Positions 1 to 8,175 of a stretch of 17,700 bases of DNA are shown here, piece by piece; within the stretch, counting starts at the first letter, position 1; every line of letters starts with the position of its first letter. The stretch lies in contig JAIRSS010000057.1 in assembly GCA_031255315.1 (NCBI GenBank), forward strand, positions 1-17,700, written 5' to 3'. Position numbers and translations under genes: made by a program. The notes under the pieces are model-generated. The model saw only the letters and a list, made by a program, of their open reading frames with translations. It did no database searches and had not been told where the DNA came from. This stretch comes from Spirochaetaceae bacterium. Lineage in GTDB: Bacteria > Spirochaetota > Spirochaetia > Treponematales > Breznakiellaceae.

Positions 1-129
1 ACCCGGGATCAGGCGGTTATTCCCATCTACTACTATGTGTCCCAGAACCTCATCGATCTGGACAAATGGGACGGCTGGTACACCAATCCCCAGGACCTTC
101 ACCCCTGGGTCGGTATCAAGCGGAAATAG
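1..129 (+). CDS. oppA: Oligopeptide ABC transporter substrate-binding protein, C-terminal fragment
   Basis: The window opens inside a reading frame that ends at TAG 127-129. The 42 visible residues include IPIYYYVSQNLIDL and end in DLHPWVGIKRK. This resembles the C-terminal tail of OppA-type extracytoplasmic peptide-binding proteins (solute-binding family 5), where a YYY..N..D...W.GW.......HP pattern precedes the stop. The protein would bind oligopeptides outside the inner membrane and hand them to OppBC. Its stop lies 9 bases before the oppB start, so it is the first visible gene of the opp operon. Only the tail is seen, so ligand class and any lipobox cannot be judged. The family call is an inference from this tail and from the neighbours. 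Confidence 0.82.
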   Translation, partial: TRDQAVIPIYYYVSQNLIDLDKWDGWYTNPQDLHPWVGIKRK

Positions 130-138
130 GGGACAACC

Positions 139-1068
139 ATGGGGCGGTTCATTTTACGAAGATTCTTGAGTATCATTCCAACGATGCTCGCCATCGTTAC
201 CCTCAGCTTCTTTATGATGCGGCTTGCCCCGGGGGGCCCTTTTTCCAGTGAGAAGGAGGTGCCCCCGGCGGTCATGGAAAACCTCCTGCGAAAATATCAT
301 CTGGATGAGAGCCTTCCCCGGCAGTACTTCCGTTTTTTGGGGGATGTGTTGCGGGGCGATCTGGGGCCGTCTTTTACCAACAAAGATTTTACGGTAAACG
401 ACCTTATCGCGGTGAGCCTGCCCAATTCGATAATCCTGGGGCTTACCTCTTTGATCTTCGCCCTGATCGTGGGGGTAACGGTGGGGATTACTTCCGGGCT
501 GCGGCAGAATTCCACCCTGGATTACAGCGCCATGTCCCTGGCGGTGATGGGCATTTCCATCCCGCTTTTTGTGGCGGGGCCGGTTTTGATGCTGATCTTC
601 GCGGTTAAGCTGAAGTGGCTTCCCACCTCCGGCTGGATCACCGGGCGGAACGGCCTGTTCACCCTGATTCTGCCGGCTTTTACCCTTTCAATGCCGTATT
701 TTGCCTACATCGCCCGGCTTTCCCGGGCGAGCATCGTGGAAACCCTGCGTTCCGACTATATCCGCACCGCCCAGGCCAAGGGGCTTTCCATGCCGGTCAT
801 TATGGTCAAGCATGTCCTCAAGGGCGCGCTGCTCCCGGTGGTCAGCTACCTGGGGCCGGCCTGCGCGGGTATTGTAACCGGATCGGTGGTGGTGGAGAGC
901 ATCTTCGCGGTTCCCGGACTTGGCACCTTCTTTGTGCGTTCAGCATTGAACCGGGATTATACCCTGATTATGGGGACCATCATTGTGTATTCCTGTATCT
1001 TGGTGGCAATGAATTTTATCGTGGATATTATTTACGGCCTGCTGGATCCTCGTATTTCCTATAAATAG
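139..1068 (+). CDS. oppB: Oligopeptide ABC transporter permease OppB
   Basis: A 309-residue inner-membrane permease of the OppB/DppB family (usual length 300-340). It begins MGRFILRRFLSIIPTM, the basic-then-hydrophobic start typical of OppB. About six hydrophobic segments are visible, near residues 11-30, 94-118, 130-155, 170-192, 233-255 and 276-300. The cytoplasmic EAA loop that contacts the ATPases is at about 207-234 (YIRTAQAKGLSMPVIMVKH). The C terminus LLDPRISYK is typical of the family. The protein pairs with OppC to form the peptide channel. The ATG follows a GGGGA at 129-133 that overlaps the oppA stop, so translation is probably coupled. A perfect hairpin separates it from oppC. Substrate range cannot be told from the sequence. 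Confidence 0.95.
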   Translation: MGRFILRRFLSIIPTMLAIVTLSFFMMRLAPGGPFSSEKEVPPAVMENLLRKYHLDESLPRQYFRFLGDVLRGDLGPSFTNKDFTVNDLIAVSLPNSIILGLTSLIFALIVGVTVGITSGLRQNSTLDYSAMSLAVMGISIPLFVAGPVLMLIFAVKLKWLPTSGWITGRNGLFTLILPAFTLSMPYFAYIARLSRASIVETLRSDYIRTAQAKGLSMPVIMVKHVLKGALLPVVSYLGPACAGIVTGSVVVESIFAVPGLGTFFVRSALNRDYTLIMGTIIVYSCILVAMNFIVDIIYGLLDPRISYK

Positions 1069-1103
1069 GCTGCTTTCCAAAACCGAAATTTTTGGAAAGC
1101 AGC
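1069..1103 (+). repeat. Perfect 14-bp stem-loop between oppB and oppC
   Basis: The arm 1069-1082 (GCTGCTTTCCAAAA) is exactly complementary to 1090-1103, with a 7-base loop at 1083-1089. It starts directly after the oppB stop and is followed by AATAACT, not a T tract, so it does not look like a standard intrinsic terminator. Its place between permease genes fits an mRNA-stability or processing element that sets the relative amounts of the subunits. That role is inference. Confidence 0.8.
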
Positions 1104-1139
1104 AATAACTACTGATTGAGGAGGAGGCGTACGAAACGT

Positions 1140-2198
1140 ATGTTCTTTTCGCGAAAAAAAGTTGACGCTGCGCTCAATGAGTTTAATCAGAGCTTAAAGC
1201 CGGTTTCCCTGAGCCGGGACGCCTGGAGACGGCTCAGAAAGAATAAAATGGCTATTTTCGGCCTGGTTGTGGTGGTGCTTTATATTCTTGTTTCGATCTT
1301 CGCTCCCGTGCTGCCGGTTTATCCTTACGAGCGGCAAGAAATCCAGCATATCTACCTGCCTCCTTCCATGGAACCGGCCGGCGCGGTGATGATCCGTACA
1401 CGGGAAGCCTACCTGTCGCTGGTGATGGCCCGGGAGGGCCGGACCGAATACACCGCGGCGGAACGGGCTGAACTTGAGGCCATGCGGGTGGACGCGGCGG
1501 TCAACCCCATACACAAGCGGGTGTATATCTGGGGCACGGATATTCTGGGCCGGGACGTGTTTTCCCGGGTGATTTACGGGGGGAGAATTTCCATCGGTAT
1601 CGGCGTGCTGGGGACCATTACGGCCCTCATCATCGGTATTTTTTTCGGCGCTGTGGCGGGTTACGCCGGAGGGCGGCTCGACAATCTGATCATGCGCTTT
1701 GTGGACGTCATGTACGGCCTTCCATATATGCTGGTGGTTATCATCATGATGGCCATAATCGGGCGGAACGTGTTTATCCTGTTTGTGGCCATCGCCCTGG
1801 TATCCTGGCTTACCATAGCCCGGGTGGTGCGGGGGCAGATTATCAGCCTGAAAAACGCGGAATTCATTCAGGCCGCCCGGTCGGTGGGGGCCGGCGCGCC
1901 CCGGATTATCCGCAAGCACCTGCTCCCCAATACCCTGGGGATCATCATTGTCTACGCCACCCTTTCGCTGCCCTCCTTTATCATGAACGAGAGTTTCCTG
2001 TCCTTTTTAGGGCTCGGCGTTTCCGCGCCCTTGGCGTCCTGGGGTTCCCTGGTCTCCGAAGGGGTAAAGGGGATGGAACTCTACCCCTGGCTGCTCATCG
2101 CCCCGGCGGTGGTCATGACCGTCTTCCTCTTCGCCATGAATTTTTTGGGGGACGGCCTTCGGGATTCTTTTGATCCCCAAAGCAAAAACAGGACCTGA
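1140..2198 (+). CDS. oppC: Oligopeptide ABC transporter permease OppC
   Basis: The second inner-membrane permease of the importer, 352 residues from ATG 1140. The N terminus is cytoplasmic (MFFSRKKVDAALNEF), then one membrane segment at about 39-58. An extracytoplasmic loop of about 70 residues follows; it includes a charged stretch (YLSLVMAREGRTEYTAAERAEL) that may be an insertion. The binding-protein-dependent permease core begins at GTDILGRDVFSRVIYG, with the EAA loop at about 243-263 (IQAARSVGAGAPRIIRKHLLPN) and ending GDGLRDSFDP. Start choice: GGAGG at 1123-1127 lies 12 bases before ATG 1140, a little long. An in-frame TTG at 1116 would put that Shine-Dalgarno inside the gene and has none of its own. 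The oppD start follows 27 bases after the stop, in the same operon. Confidence 0.93.
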   Translation: MFFSRKKVDAALNEFNQSLKPVSLSRDAWRRLRKNKMAIFGLVVVVLYILVSIFAPVLPVYPYERQEIQHIYLPPSMEPAGAVMIRTREAYLSLVMAREGRTEYTAAERAELEAMRVDAAVNPIHKRVYIWGTDILGRDVFSRVIYGGRISIGIGVLGTITALIIGIFFGAVAGYAGGRLDNLIMRFVDVMYGLPYMLVVIIMMAIIGRNVFILFVAIALVSWLTIARVVRGQIISLKNAEFIQAARSVGAGAPRIIRKHLLPNTLGIIIVYATLSLPSFIMNESFLSFLGLGVSAPLASWGSLVSEGVKGMELYPWLLIAPAVVMTVFLFAMNFLGDGLRDSFDPQSKNRT

Positions 2199-2225
2199 CG
2201 GCGCGGGTTCTTCAAGGAGGCGGTT

Positions 2226-3227
2226 ATGGCAGAGACGGCGGCAAGCGTCCGGGACGCTCCGGTCCTGGAGGTGAAAAACCTGCAAACCCATTTCTTTACG
2301 GATGAGGGAGTGGTTAAGGCGGTGGACGGGGTCTCCTTTTCCCTGCGAAAAGGGGAGGTTATGGGCATTGTGGGGGAATCCGGCTCGGGAAAGTCGGTTA
2401 CGAACCTTTCGGTGATGAATCTGATCCAGTCCCCTCCGGGGAAAATCCTGGGCGGGGAGGTCCTCTTTCACGGCGAGGATATTCTGAAGATGGACCGGAA
2501 GCGGATTCGCTCTATCCGGGGGGCCAAGATTTCTATGATCTTCCAGGACCCCATGACGAGTCTTAATCCCTTTCTGCGGATTTCCACCCAGATGATAGAG
2601 ACTATTCAACTGCACCAGCGGCTTTCCAAAAGGGAAGCCCGGAAAAAGGCGGTGGAAATGCTCGCCCTCGCGGGGATTCCCGCGGCGGAGAAACGGATTG
2701 ACGCCTATCCCCACCAGTTTTCCGGGGGTATGTGCCAGCGGGTGATGATCGCCATGGGGCTTTCCTGCAACCCGGAGATTCTCATCGCCGACGAGCCTAC
2801 CAGCGCCCTGGACGTAACTATTCAGGCCCAGATTTTGGACCTCATGAAGGGGCTGACTCAGCAATTCGGCGCCGCGGTGATCCTCATCACCCATTCCCTG
2901 GGAGTGGTGGCGGGGATGTGCGACACTATCTACGTGATGTACGCCGGCAGGATTGTGGAGCGGGGGCTGACGGGGGATATTTTCGAGGATCCCCGGCACC
3001 CCTACACACGGGGGCTTATCAAGTCGGTGCCCCGGCTGGATCGTCCGAACGCGGAACGGCTCTTTTCCATTCCCGGCCAGCCGCCGAATGTGATAGACCT
3101 TCCCCCGTGCTGTCCTTTTTTCCCCCGCTGTGCCGAAGTCCGGCAGGAATGCAAGACCGCGTATCCTCCGGAGATCGATTACGGAAACGGCCACGGGGCA
3201 AGCTGCTGGAATGGAGGCGGGGCATGA
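2226..3227 (+). CDS. oppD: Oligopeptide ABC transporter ATP-binding protein OppD
   Basis: A 333-residue cytoplasmic ATPase of the OppD/DppD family, which powers peptide import with OppF. Visible motifs are Walker A GESGSGKS (50-57), Q-loop Q107, the ABC signature FSGGMCQRV (from 165), Walker B ILIADEP (185-191) and switch histidine H223 in [10 protein letters not shown]. The C-terminal oligopeptide/dipeptide extension has a cysteine cluster (C295, C296, C302, C309, C327). Comparable cysteines in some DppD proteins bind an iron-sulfur cluster, so a cluster is possible here but unproven. A strong AGGAGG at about 2215-2220 precedes the ATG. The stop TGA (3225-3227) overlaps the oppF ATG (3224-3226), giving tight translational coupling. 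Confidence 0.96.
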   Translation: MAETAASVRDAPVLEVKNLQTHFFTDEGVVKAVDGVSFSLRKGEVMGIVGESGSGKSVTNLSVMNLIQSPPGKILGGEVLFHGEDILKMDRKRIRSIRGAKISMIFQDPMTSLNPFLRISTQMIETIQLHQRLSKREARKKAVEMLALAGIPAAEKRIDAYPHQFSGGMCQRVMIAMGLSCNPEILIADEPTSALDVTIQAQILDLMKGLTQQFGAAVILITHSLGVVAGMCDTIYVMYAGRIVERGLTGDIFEDPRHPYTRGLIKSVPRLDRPNAERLFSIPGQPPNVIDLPPCCPFFPRCAEVRQECKTAYPPEIDYGNGHGASCWNGGGA

Positions 3228-4243
3228 ACGGTGTATTAAAAGCTGATTTACTGGAAGTAAAAGACCTGTGTATGTATTTCCCCCTAGGGGGGGGGGGGGG
3301 GTTAAACCCCTTTAAGCGGGAAAAACAGTTTATCTACGCGGTGGACGGGGTTTCCTTTTCCCTCAAAAAGGGGGAAACCCTCGGGCTTGTGGGGGAGTCG
3401 GGATGCGGGAAATCCACCGTGGTCCGGGCCCTTGCCCGGCTCTATACCCCCACGTCGGGGGAAGTGCGCCTGAACGGGGAAAATCTTTCCGCCATGAACC
3501 GGCGGCAGCTTTTGGAAGTCCGGCGGAATATGCAGATCGTGTTTCAAAACCCCTACGGCTCTCTGAACCCCCGGATGACCACGGGAGACATCATTGCCGA
3601 GCCGATGCGGATCTACAAAAAGCTGGGGCTTCTGGACATGAGCGAGGGGGAAATCGACGGCCGGGTGGAAACGCTCATGGACAGGGTGGGGCTGCTCCGG
3701 TTTTACAAGAACCGGTATCCCCACGAGTTTTCCGGAGGCCAGCGGCAGCGGATCGGCATAGCCCGTGCCCTTGCCCTAAGCCCCCAGGTCATTCTGGCGG
3801 ACGAGCCGGTTTCCGCCCTGGATGTTTCCATTCAGGCCCAAATTCTGAATCTTTTTAAGGACATCCAGAAGGAAATCGGCCTCTCCTATCTTTTCATCGC
3901 CCACGACCTGGCGGTGATCGAGCATATATCCGACCGGGTGGCGGTGATGTATCTGGGAAAGATCGTGGAAATCAGCGATTACCGGGACCTCTATCACAAC
4001 CCGGCCCATCCCTATACACAGGCGCTGCTCTCCTCGGCGCCCATACCGGACCCCAAAATCGAGTCGAAACGGCAGCGCATCATCCTTACCGGGGATGTGC
4101 CGTCCCCGAACATCCAACGCCCGGGCTGCTACTTCTACGACCGTTGTCCCCGGCGTATGGAAACGTGCCTGACCACGCCGCCTGTGTTAAAGCCTCTTTC
4201 CCCGGAAAACCCGGAACACCAGGTTGCGTGTCTGCTTCACTAA
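3224..4243 (+). CDS. oppF: Oligopeptide ABC transporter ATP-binding protein OppF, with a G15 tract
   Basis: A 339-residue cytoplasmic ATPase, partner of OppD, starting at ATG 3224, which overlaps the oppD stop in an ATGA. Motifs are Walker A GESGCGKS (57-64), Q-loop in VFQNPYGSLNP, signature FSGGQRQRIGIARAL (from 159), Walker B VILADEPVSALD (about 179-190) and switch His in IAHDLAVIEH. The C-terminal oligopeptide extension holds GCYFYDRCPRRMETC. Residues 22-26 are five glycines, all GGG, from 15 consecutive G. They sit in the loop between the first strand and VDGVSF that varies among OppF proteins. Losing or gaining one or two G meets a stop within a few codons, before Walker A. As written, the frame is open and the protein is full length. 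Confidence 0.95.
   Translation: MNGVLKADLLEVKDLCMYFPLGGGGGLNPFKREKQFIYAVDGVSFSLKKGETLGLVGESGCGKSTVVRALARLYTPTSGEVRLNGENLSAMNRRQLLEVRRNMQIVFQNPYGSLNPRMTTGDIIAEPMRIYKKLGLLDMSEGEIDGRVETLMDRVGLLRFYKNRYPHEFSGGQRQRIGIARALALSPQVILADEPVSALDVSIQAQILNLFKDIQKEIGLSYLFIAHDLAVIEHISDRVAVMYLGKIVEISDYRDLYHNPAHPYTQALLSSAPIPDPKIESKRQRIILTGDVPSPNIQRPGCYFYDRCPRRMETCLTTPPVLKPLSPENPEHQVACLLH
3287..3301 (+). repeat. Homopolymeric tract of 15 G inside oppF
   Basis: Fifteen consecutive G fill codons 22-26 of oppF exactly. With 14 or 17 G the next codons read GGT TAA, and with 16 G they read GTT AAA CCC CTT TAA. Every length that is not a multiple of three therefore truncates the protein at about residue 26-30. Poly-G tracts of this sort are known phase-variation devices in bacteria, including in treponemes. 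Function here is inference, and a sequencing length error at the run cannot be excluded. Confidence 0.9.
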
Positions 4244-4269
4244 GGGGAAAGGGACGCTCAGGGGAGGGG

Positions 4270-5343
4270 CTAAAAACTCTTAACGACCGTTGCGTTGAGG
4301 GCGCGGATCACCGCGCAGGCCAGCGTAACGGCGTTTTCAAAATCCGCATACGAGGCGATGCCGTAATGGGTGTGGATGTAGCGGACCGGGACGCCGATGA
4401 CGATCACCGGAACGGCTTTGCCGGAAAGGTGGATGACGCCGCCGTTTGTGGACCCGCCGGTACGGACCCCTTCCTGAACCGGGACGCCCTTTGCGGCGGC
4501 TATGTCCAGGGCAAACCGCTGGAACCGGGGATTGGTGATCATTCGGGCGTCAATGTGGCGCAGCATGGGCCCCTTTTTAAGGGCTGTTTGAACGGCATAG
4601 GGTTCAACCACCGTATCGTCCGCGGGACAGCCTTCAAAGGAGACGGCGATGTCGGGCGCAACCGTCCGGGCGGTTACCGTGGCGCCCCGAAGCCCCATTT
4701 CCTCCTGGACGGCAAAAGCGCCGGTAATCCGCACTCCCAGTTCCTCCCCGGCCAGTTCCCGCAAGACGGCCGCTAGGGCGGCGCAGCCCAGACGGTTGTC
4801 AAACGCCTTGCCGATCATGATGTCGTGCCGGGCCCGGTACTCAAAGGCCGCGTCAGGTAGTACCGGCGCGGCGATGGGGATACGATAATCCTCCCGTACC
4901 TCCCGGTCGCTTGACGCGCCGATATCAATAGCCATCGTGGAAATTTCAGGCACGGCTTTCCGTTCCGCCTCGCTCAGATAATGGGGGGGCTTGCTTGCGA
5001 TAATCCCCGGAATATAGGTTCCCTCTCGGTTACGAACCACTACCTTATGGGAGGGGACGCTGGGCGCGGCCCAGCCTCCTAGGGGTATGAATTCCAGCGT
5101 CCCGTTGGGCCGTATGGCCCGCACCATAAAACCAACCTCGTCGCTGTGAGCGTCCAACTGCAGCACCGGCCCTCCGCCGCCGCCGGGGCGCCGCACATAG
5201 AAGTTGCGCATAGCGTCTTCACTCAATTCCCCCAAGCCCGCGCAGCGCAGGCGAAGGATGGAGACCACATCGTCCTCAAAGCCGGATAAGCCCCGGGCGT
5301 TGGATAATTCCTCTATCATTGAGAGGGTTTGCTCTTTGTTCAT
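4270..5343 (-). CDS. M42-family metallo-aminopeptidase (glutamyl aminopeptidase/FrvX-like)
   Basis: A 357-residue cytoplasmic peptidase of the M42 family (usual length 330-370), which forms large oligomers that trim N-terminal residues from short peptides. Likely dinuclear metal and catalytic residues are H66 (LQLDAHSDEVGF), D182 (GKAFDNRLGC), E214/E215 (AVQEEMGLRGA), E237 (SFEGCPADD) and H334 (RYIHTHYG). The start is ATG at 5343, with AGGA about 8 bases upstream. A longer frame from ATG 5418 is unlikely because that ATG lies inside the -10 box of the apparent promoter. The gene converges on oppF with only 26 bases between stops. A peptidase beside a peptide importer suggests digestion of imported oligopeptides. 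Exact specificity cannot be read from the sequence. Confidence 0.9.
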   Translation of the reverse strand: MNKEQTLSMIEELSNARGLSGFEDDVVSILRLRCAGLGELSEDAMRNFYVRRPGGGGGPVLQLDAHSDEVGFMVRAIRPNGTLEFIPLGGWAAPSVPSHKVVVRNREGTYIPGIIASKPPHYLSEAERKAVPEISTMAIDIGASSDREVREDYRIPIAAPVLPDAAFEYRARHDIMIGKAFDNRLGCAALAAVLRELAGEELGVRITGAFAVQEEMGLRGATVTARTVAPDIAVSFEGCPADDTVVEPYAVQTALKKGPMLRHIDARMITNPRFQRFALDIAAAKGVPVQEGVRTGGSTNGGVIHLSGKAVPVIVIGVPVRYIHTHYGIASYADFENAVTLACAVIRALNATVVKSF

Positions 5344-5413
5344 GTTACCGTCCTGTCTGGTTAAGAATTGCCGCCCGCCCGCTGTTGTATCGCGGGGCTG
5401 CGGCATAATAGCA

Positions 5414-5443
5414 ATCATAATTCCAGCAGCCGGTGAATGGCAA
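5414..5443 (-). promoter_or_regulatory. Putative sigma-70 type promoter of the M42 peptidase gene
   Basis: On the minus strand, TTGCCA (5443-5438) and TATGAT (5419-5414) are separated by 18 bases. Each matches the consensus at five of six positions. Transcription would begin near 5407, leaving a leader of about 64 bases before ATG 5343. Confidence 0.55.
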
Positions 5444-5564
5444 TTGATCGGTGCGGCGGGACCTCAGTAAAATCCGGGTAATTTGCGGACATTGATTCGC
5501 AGCGAGGGGTTTCATACCCAAGAGCCCGCTCGCCAGTTCGCGGGGGAGCTTCAGGGCGGGGTTG

Positions 5565-5591
5565 TTGATTCAAACTATGTATGGCGATAAT
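5565..5591 (+). promoter_or_regulatory. Possible promoter of the JAMM-DinG helicase gene
   Basis: TTGATT (5565-5570) and GATAAT (5586-5591) are spaced by 15 bases. A second -10-like box, TATACT, lies at 5605-5610 but lacks a good -35. Both would place the transcription start downstream of ATG 5581, supporting the GTG start at 5635. The rest of the 5344-5580 gap holds only short imperfect inverted repeats, for example CCCGC/GCGGG around 5524-5544. Confidence 0.3.
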
Positions 5592-5634
5592 ACGGCATTC
5601 CCGGTATACTCTCAGTCAAGAGGGAAGAATTTCA

Positions 5635-8175
5635 GTGCAAGCGCGTACGCGGCTGTCCGAAACAGTCATAGAAAAGCTCCGTTCGGAAATTATTGACGCC
5701 GGGGGAAACGAGATATTTGCCCAGGGCCGCCTGAATGACGCCGGACTTGTGGTTTCGGTTGAGGTTTTGGCCCGGGGAAACGAAGGGGCGGTTCTGGCTC
5801 TGGAATCCCGGCGGGAGGCTCCCGAACGGGTGGACGCGGCCTTTGCGGACGTCCTTATTCACAACCACCCGTCGGGCTTCCTTGCGCCCAGCGATAACGA
5901 TCTCGCCATAGCCGGCAGGGCGGCTGAAAACGGGACCGGGTCCTTCATCATTAACAACGACGTTACCCGAATCTACGTGGCAGCCGAGCCTGTCCGTAGG
6001 CGGAAGCGCAAATTCCTCGATCCCGACAGAATTTGCGCGGCTCTGGAAGAAGGGGGCGCCATCGCCCGGCGGCTTCCCGCCTTTGAGCCCCGGCCCTCCC
6101 AACTTGGCCTGATGCGGATGGTCATTAAGGCGTTCAATGACGACGCCCTGGCCGCCGCCGAAGCGGGGACCGGCGTGGGGAAGTCGTTTGCCTATCTCCT
6201 TCCCGCCATGACCTACGCCCAAGACAACGATGAGCGCCTGGTTGTTTCCACCGCCACTATCAATTTGCAGCAGCAACTTTACGAGAAGGACATCCCCCTG
6301 GTGGCCTCTGCATTAGGGAAGAAGGTTAAGGCGGTCCTGGTGAAGGGCCGGGGGAATTACCTCTGCCGGCGGCGTTTGGAAGACGCCCTCAGGGAGCCCG
6401 CCCTGGATGAAGACGAGATCGAAGCCATTCACGCGCTTGCCGCGTGGGCGGAGACGACCCGGACGGGAAGCCGATCGGACCTGTCTTTCCTGCCCGCAGA
6501 AAACGTCTGGTCCCGGGTATGTTCCGAAGCGGACCTCTGTATGGGGATGCGCTGTTCCGAACGGGAACGGTGTTTTGTTTTCTTCCTTAGGAAGGAGTGC
6601 GCCGACGCGCACATCCTTGTGGTGAACCACCACCTGCTTTTCGCGGACCTGGCCGCCCGGAACGGGGGAGCGGGATACGACAATACGGTGGTGCTGCCTC
6701 CATACCGGCGCGTCGTTATAGACGAGGCCCATACAATGGAAGGGGCGGCCACGTCCTTTTTTTCCCGTGAGTTCAGCCGTCCCGGTATCTTCCGCCAAAT
6801 TGGACGGCTGTACCGTAAGCGCCGCGCCTGGCGGTCCGGGCTTCTGCTGCGTTTGGCGGGTCTCTGTACGGATGGACGGGATGAGGACGAGTTTCTGGAA
6901 AAACCGCTGGGTATGATGCAAAGGATTCGGGACGCCGCAGGCATCCTGGATGAAAACGCCCTGGAACTTTGCCGGATCGAGGGGACGTTCCGGTTTACCC
7001 CTGCGCATGAGGAGGCTGTTTCCTCGGTTCTATCCCCCCATTTACTGGACCTGCGGCGGAACATCCTCTCTCTGGCGGACTATGTTCGGGACCGTGTCGA
7101 GAACCTTCAGGGCGACAGCGCCGAAGACCCGGCTGTGTGGGAGATCAAGGCGGTGCTGCGCCGCCTTGAGGCCATAGCGGGCGTCTGTTCTTCCCTGCTG
7201 GAGTACCGGGAACGCCCTGATGAGGTGATGTGGCTGGACCGGCATCCCGGCGTTTCAGGGGGGGAATGGGCGACCTTCACTGTTACGCCTATAGATGTAG
7301 CCCCTTCCCTGCGGGACGCTCTTTTTGAGCCGAATAAAACCGTGATCTGCGTATCCGCGACTCTTACCATCGCGGGGACCGGGGATCCTTCGGATTCCTC
7401 AGACTCCGCGGCTTTTTGGGACGTTTCAGGGACGGCGCCGCCTGTGGCGTTTGCCTATTGGAGCGGCCGTTCCGGTTTCAGCCTGGTGCAGAACCGGGAA
7501 ACGCTTTTCGGATGGTTTCCTTCGCCGTTTCCCTACGCCCGCTCAGTCCTCCTGACCGTACCCCGGGACGCCCCGCTGCCTGAAGACGGCAGTTACCGCG
7601 CTTTTGTGGACAGGGCGGCGGCGGCCCTGGCGGAAACCGCCGGCGGTTCGGCCCTCATCCTCTTCACCTCCAACGAGGCCCTGCGAAGCGCCTATGCCGC
7701 CGCCCGGCCTGTTCTGGAAAAGCAGGGAATACGCTGCCTGAAACAGGGGGATGACGACCGGAACCGCCTCCTCCAGAACTTCCTTTCTGACGAGAGCAGC
7801 GTCCTTTTTGCCACCGATTCCTTCTGGGAAGGCATAGACGCCCCTGGAGACGCCCTTCGCCTGGTGATACTCTGCCGCCTCCCCTTCAAGGCCCCCACGG
7901 ACCCCGTCTTTGAGGCCCGATGCGAGGCCCTGGAGCGGCGCGGAGGCAACTCCTTCATGGAGCTTTCCCTTCCCGAATCGGTGATGAAGTTCAAACAGGG
8001 CTTTGGCCGGTTGATGCGCCGGTCCAGTGATCGCGGCGTCGTGGCGGTCCTGGACGGACGCATCCTCCGCAAGCGTTACGGCGTGTACTTCCTCCGCTCC
8101 CTTCCCAAAACCCGCACCAGTTTCGCTGATTTCAACACGGTGCTTCGGCAGACAGAAGAATTCCTTTTTTCTTAA
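5635..8175 (+). CDS. DinG/XPD-type Fe-S DNA helicase with N-terminal JAMM (RadC-like) domain
   Basis: An 846-residue fusion; residue numbers below count from ATG 5581. Residues 35-135 form a RadC-like JAMM domain: E44 in GGNEIF, then H94-N-H96, S104 and D107, a full HxHx7SxxD metal motif. Residues 170-864 form a superfamily 2 helicase: Walker A AGTGVGKS (195-202), the KGRGNYLC cysteine and further cysteines in DLCMGMRCSERERC (the XPD/DinG Fe-S cluster pattern), DEAH box (VIDEAHTMEG), motif III (CVSATLTI) and motif VI (FKQGFGRLMRR). It should unwind DNA 5'-3' in repair or replication-conflict resolution. GTG 5635 has AGAGGGAAG 8 bases upstream, whereas ATG 5581 has no Shine-Dalgarno and sits within the promoter region. 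Domain calls are firm; the role of the JAMM part is unknown. Confidence 0.9.
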   Translation: MQARTRLSETVIEKLRSEIIDAGGNEIFAQGRLNDAGLVVSVEVLARGNEGAVLALESRREAPERVDAAFADVLIHNHPSGFLAPSDNDLAIAGRAAENGTGSFIINNDVTRIYVAAEPVRRRKRKFLDPDRICAALEEGGAIARRLPAFEPRPSQLGLMRMVIKAFNDDALAAAEAGTGVGKSFAYLLPAMTYAQDNDERLVVSTATINLQQQLYEKDIPLVASALGKKVKAVLVKGRGNYLCRRRLEDALREPALDEDEIEAIHALAAWAETTRTGSRSDLSFLPAENVWSRVCSEADLCMGMRCSERERCFVFFLRKECADAHILVVNHHLLFADLAARNGGAGYDNTVVLPPYRRVVIDEAHTMEGAATSFFSREFSRPGIFRQIGRLYRKRRAWRSGLLLRLAGLCTDGRDEDEFLEKPLGMMQRIRDAAGILDENALELCRIEGTFRFTPAHEEAVSSVLSPHLLDLRRNILSLADYVRDRVENLQGDSAEDPAVWEIKAVLRRLEAIAGVCSSLLEYRERPDEVMWLDRHPGVSGGEWATFTVTPIDVAPSLRDALFEPNKTVICVSATLTIAGTGDPSDSSDSAAFWDVSGTAPPVAFAYWSGRSGFSLVQNRETLFGWFPSPFPYARSVLLTVPRDAPLPEDGSYRAFVDRAAAALAETAGGSALILFTSNEALRSAYAAARPVLEKQGIRCLKQGDDDRNRLLQNFLSDESSVLFATDSFWEGIDAPGDALRLVILCRLPFKAPTDPVFEARCEALERRGGNSFMELSLPESVMKFKQGFGRLMRRSSDRGVVAVLDGRILRKRYGVYFLRSLPKTRTSFADFNTVLRQTEEFLFS

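Noticed and set aside
1116..1139. TTG 1116 as the oppC start
   Set aside because: The only Shine-Dalgarno (1123-1127) would be inside the coding region. ATG 1140 is preferred although the spacing is long.
2007..3194. A 395-codon open frame on the minus strand opposite oppC and oppD
   Set aside because: It lies wholly opposite genes with clear family motifs, and its composition is that of a GC-rich shadow frame rich in His, Gly, Pro and Arg.
4144..4776. A plus-strand frame overlapping the oppF end and the M42 gene
   Set aside because: It crosses the end of oppF in another frame and is antisense to the peptidase. It has no motif or Shine-Dalgarno.
5344..5418. A 25-residue N-terminal extension of the M42 peptidase from ATG 5418
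   Set aside because: That ATG lies within the likely -10 box, and family length and the Shine-Dalgarno favour ATG 5343.
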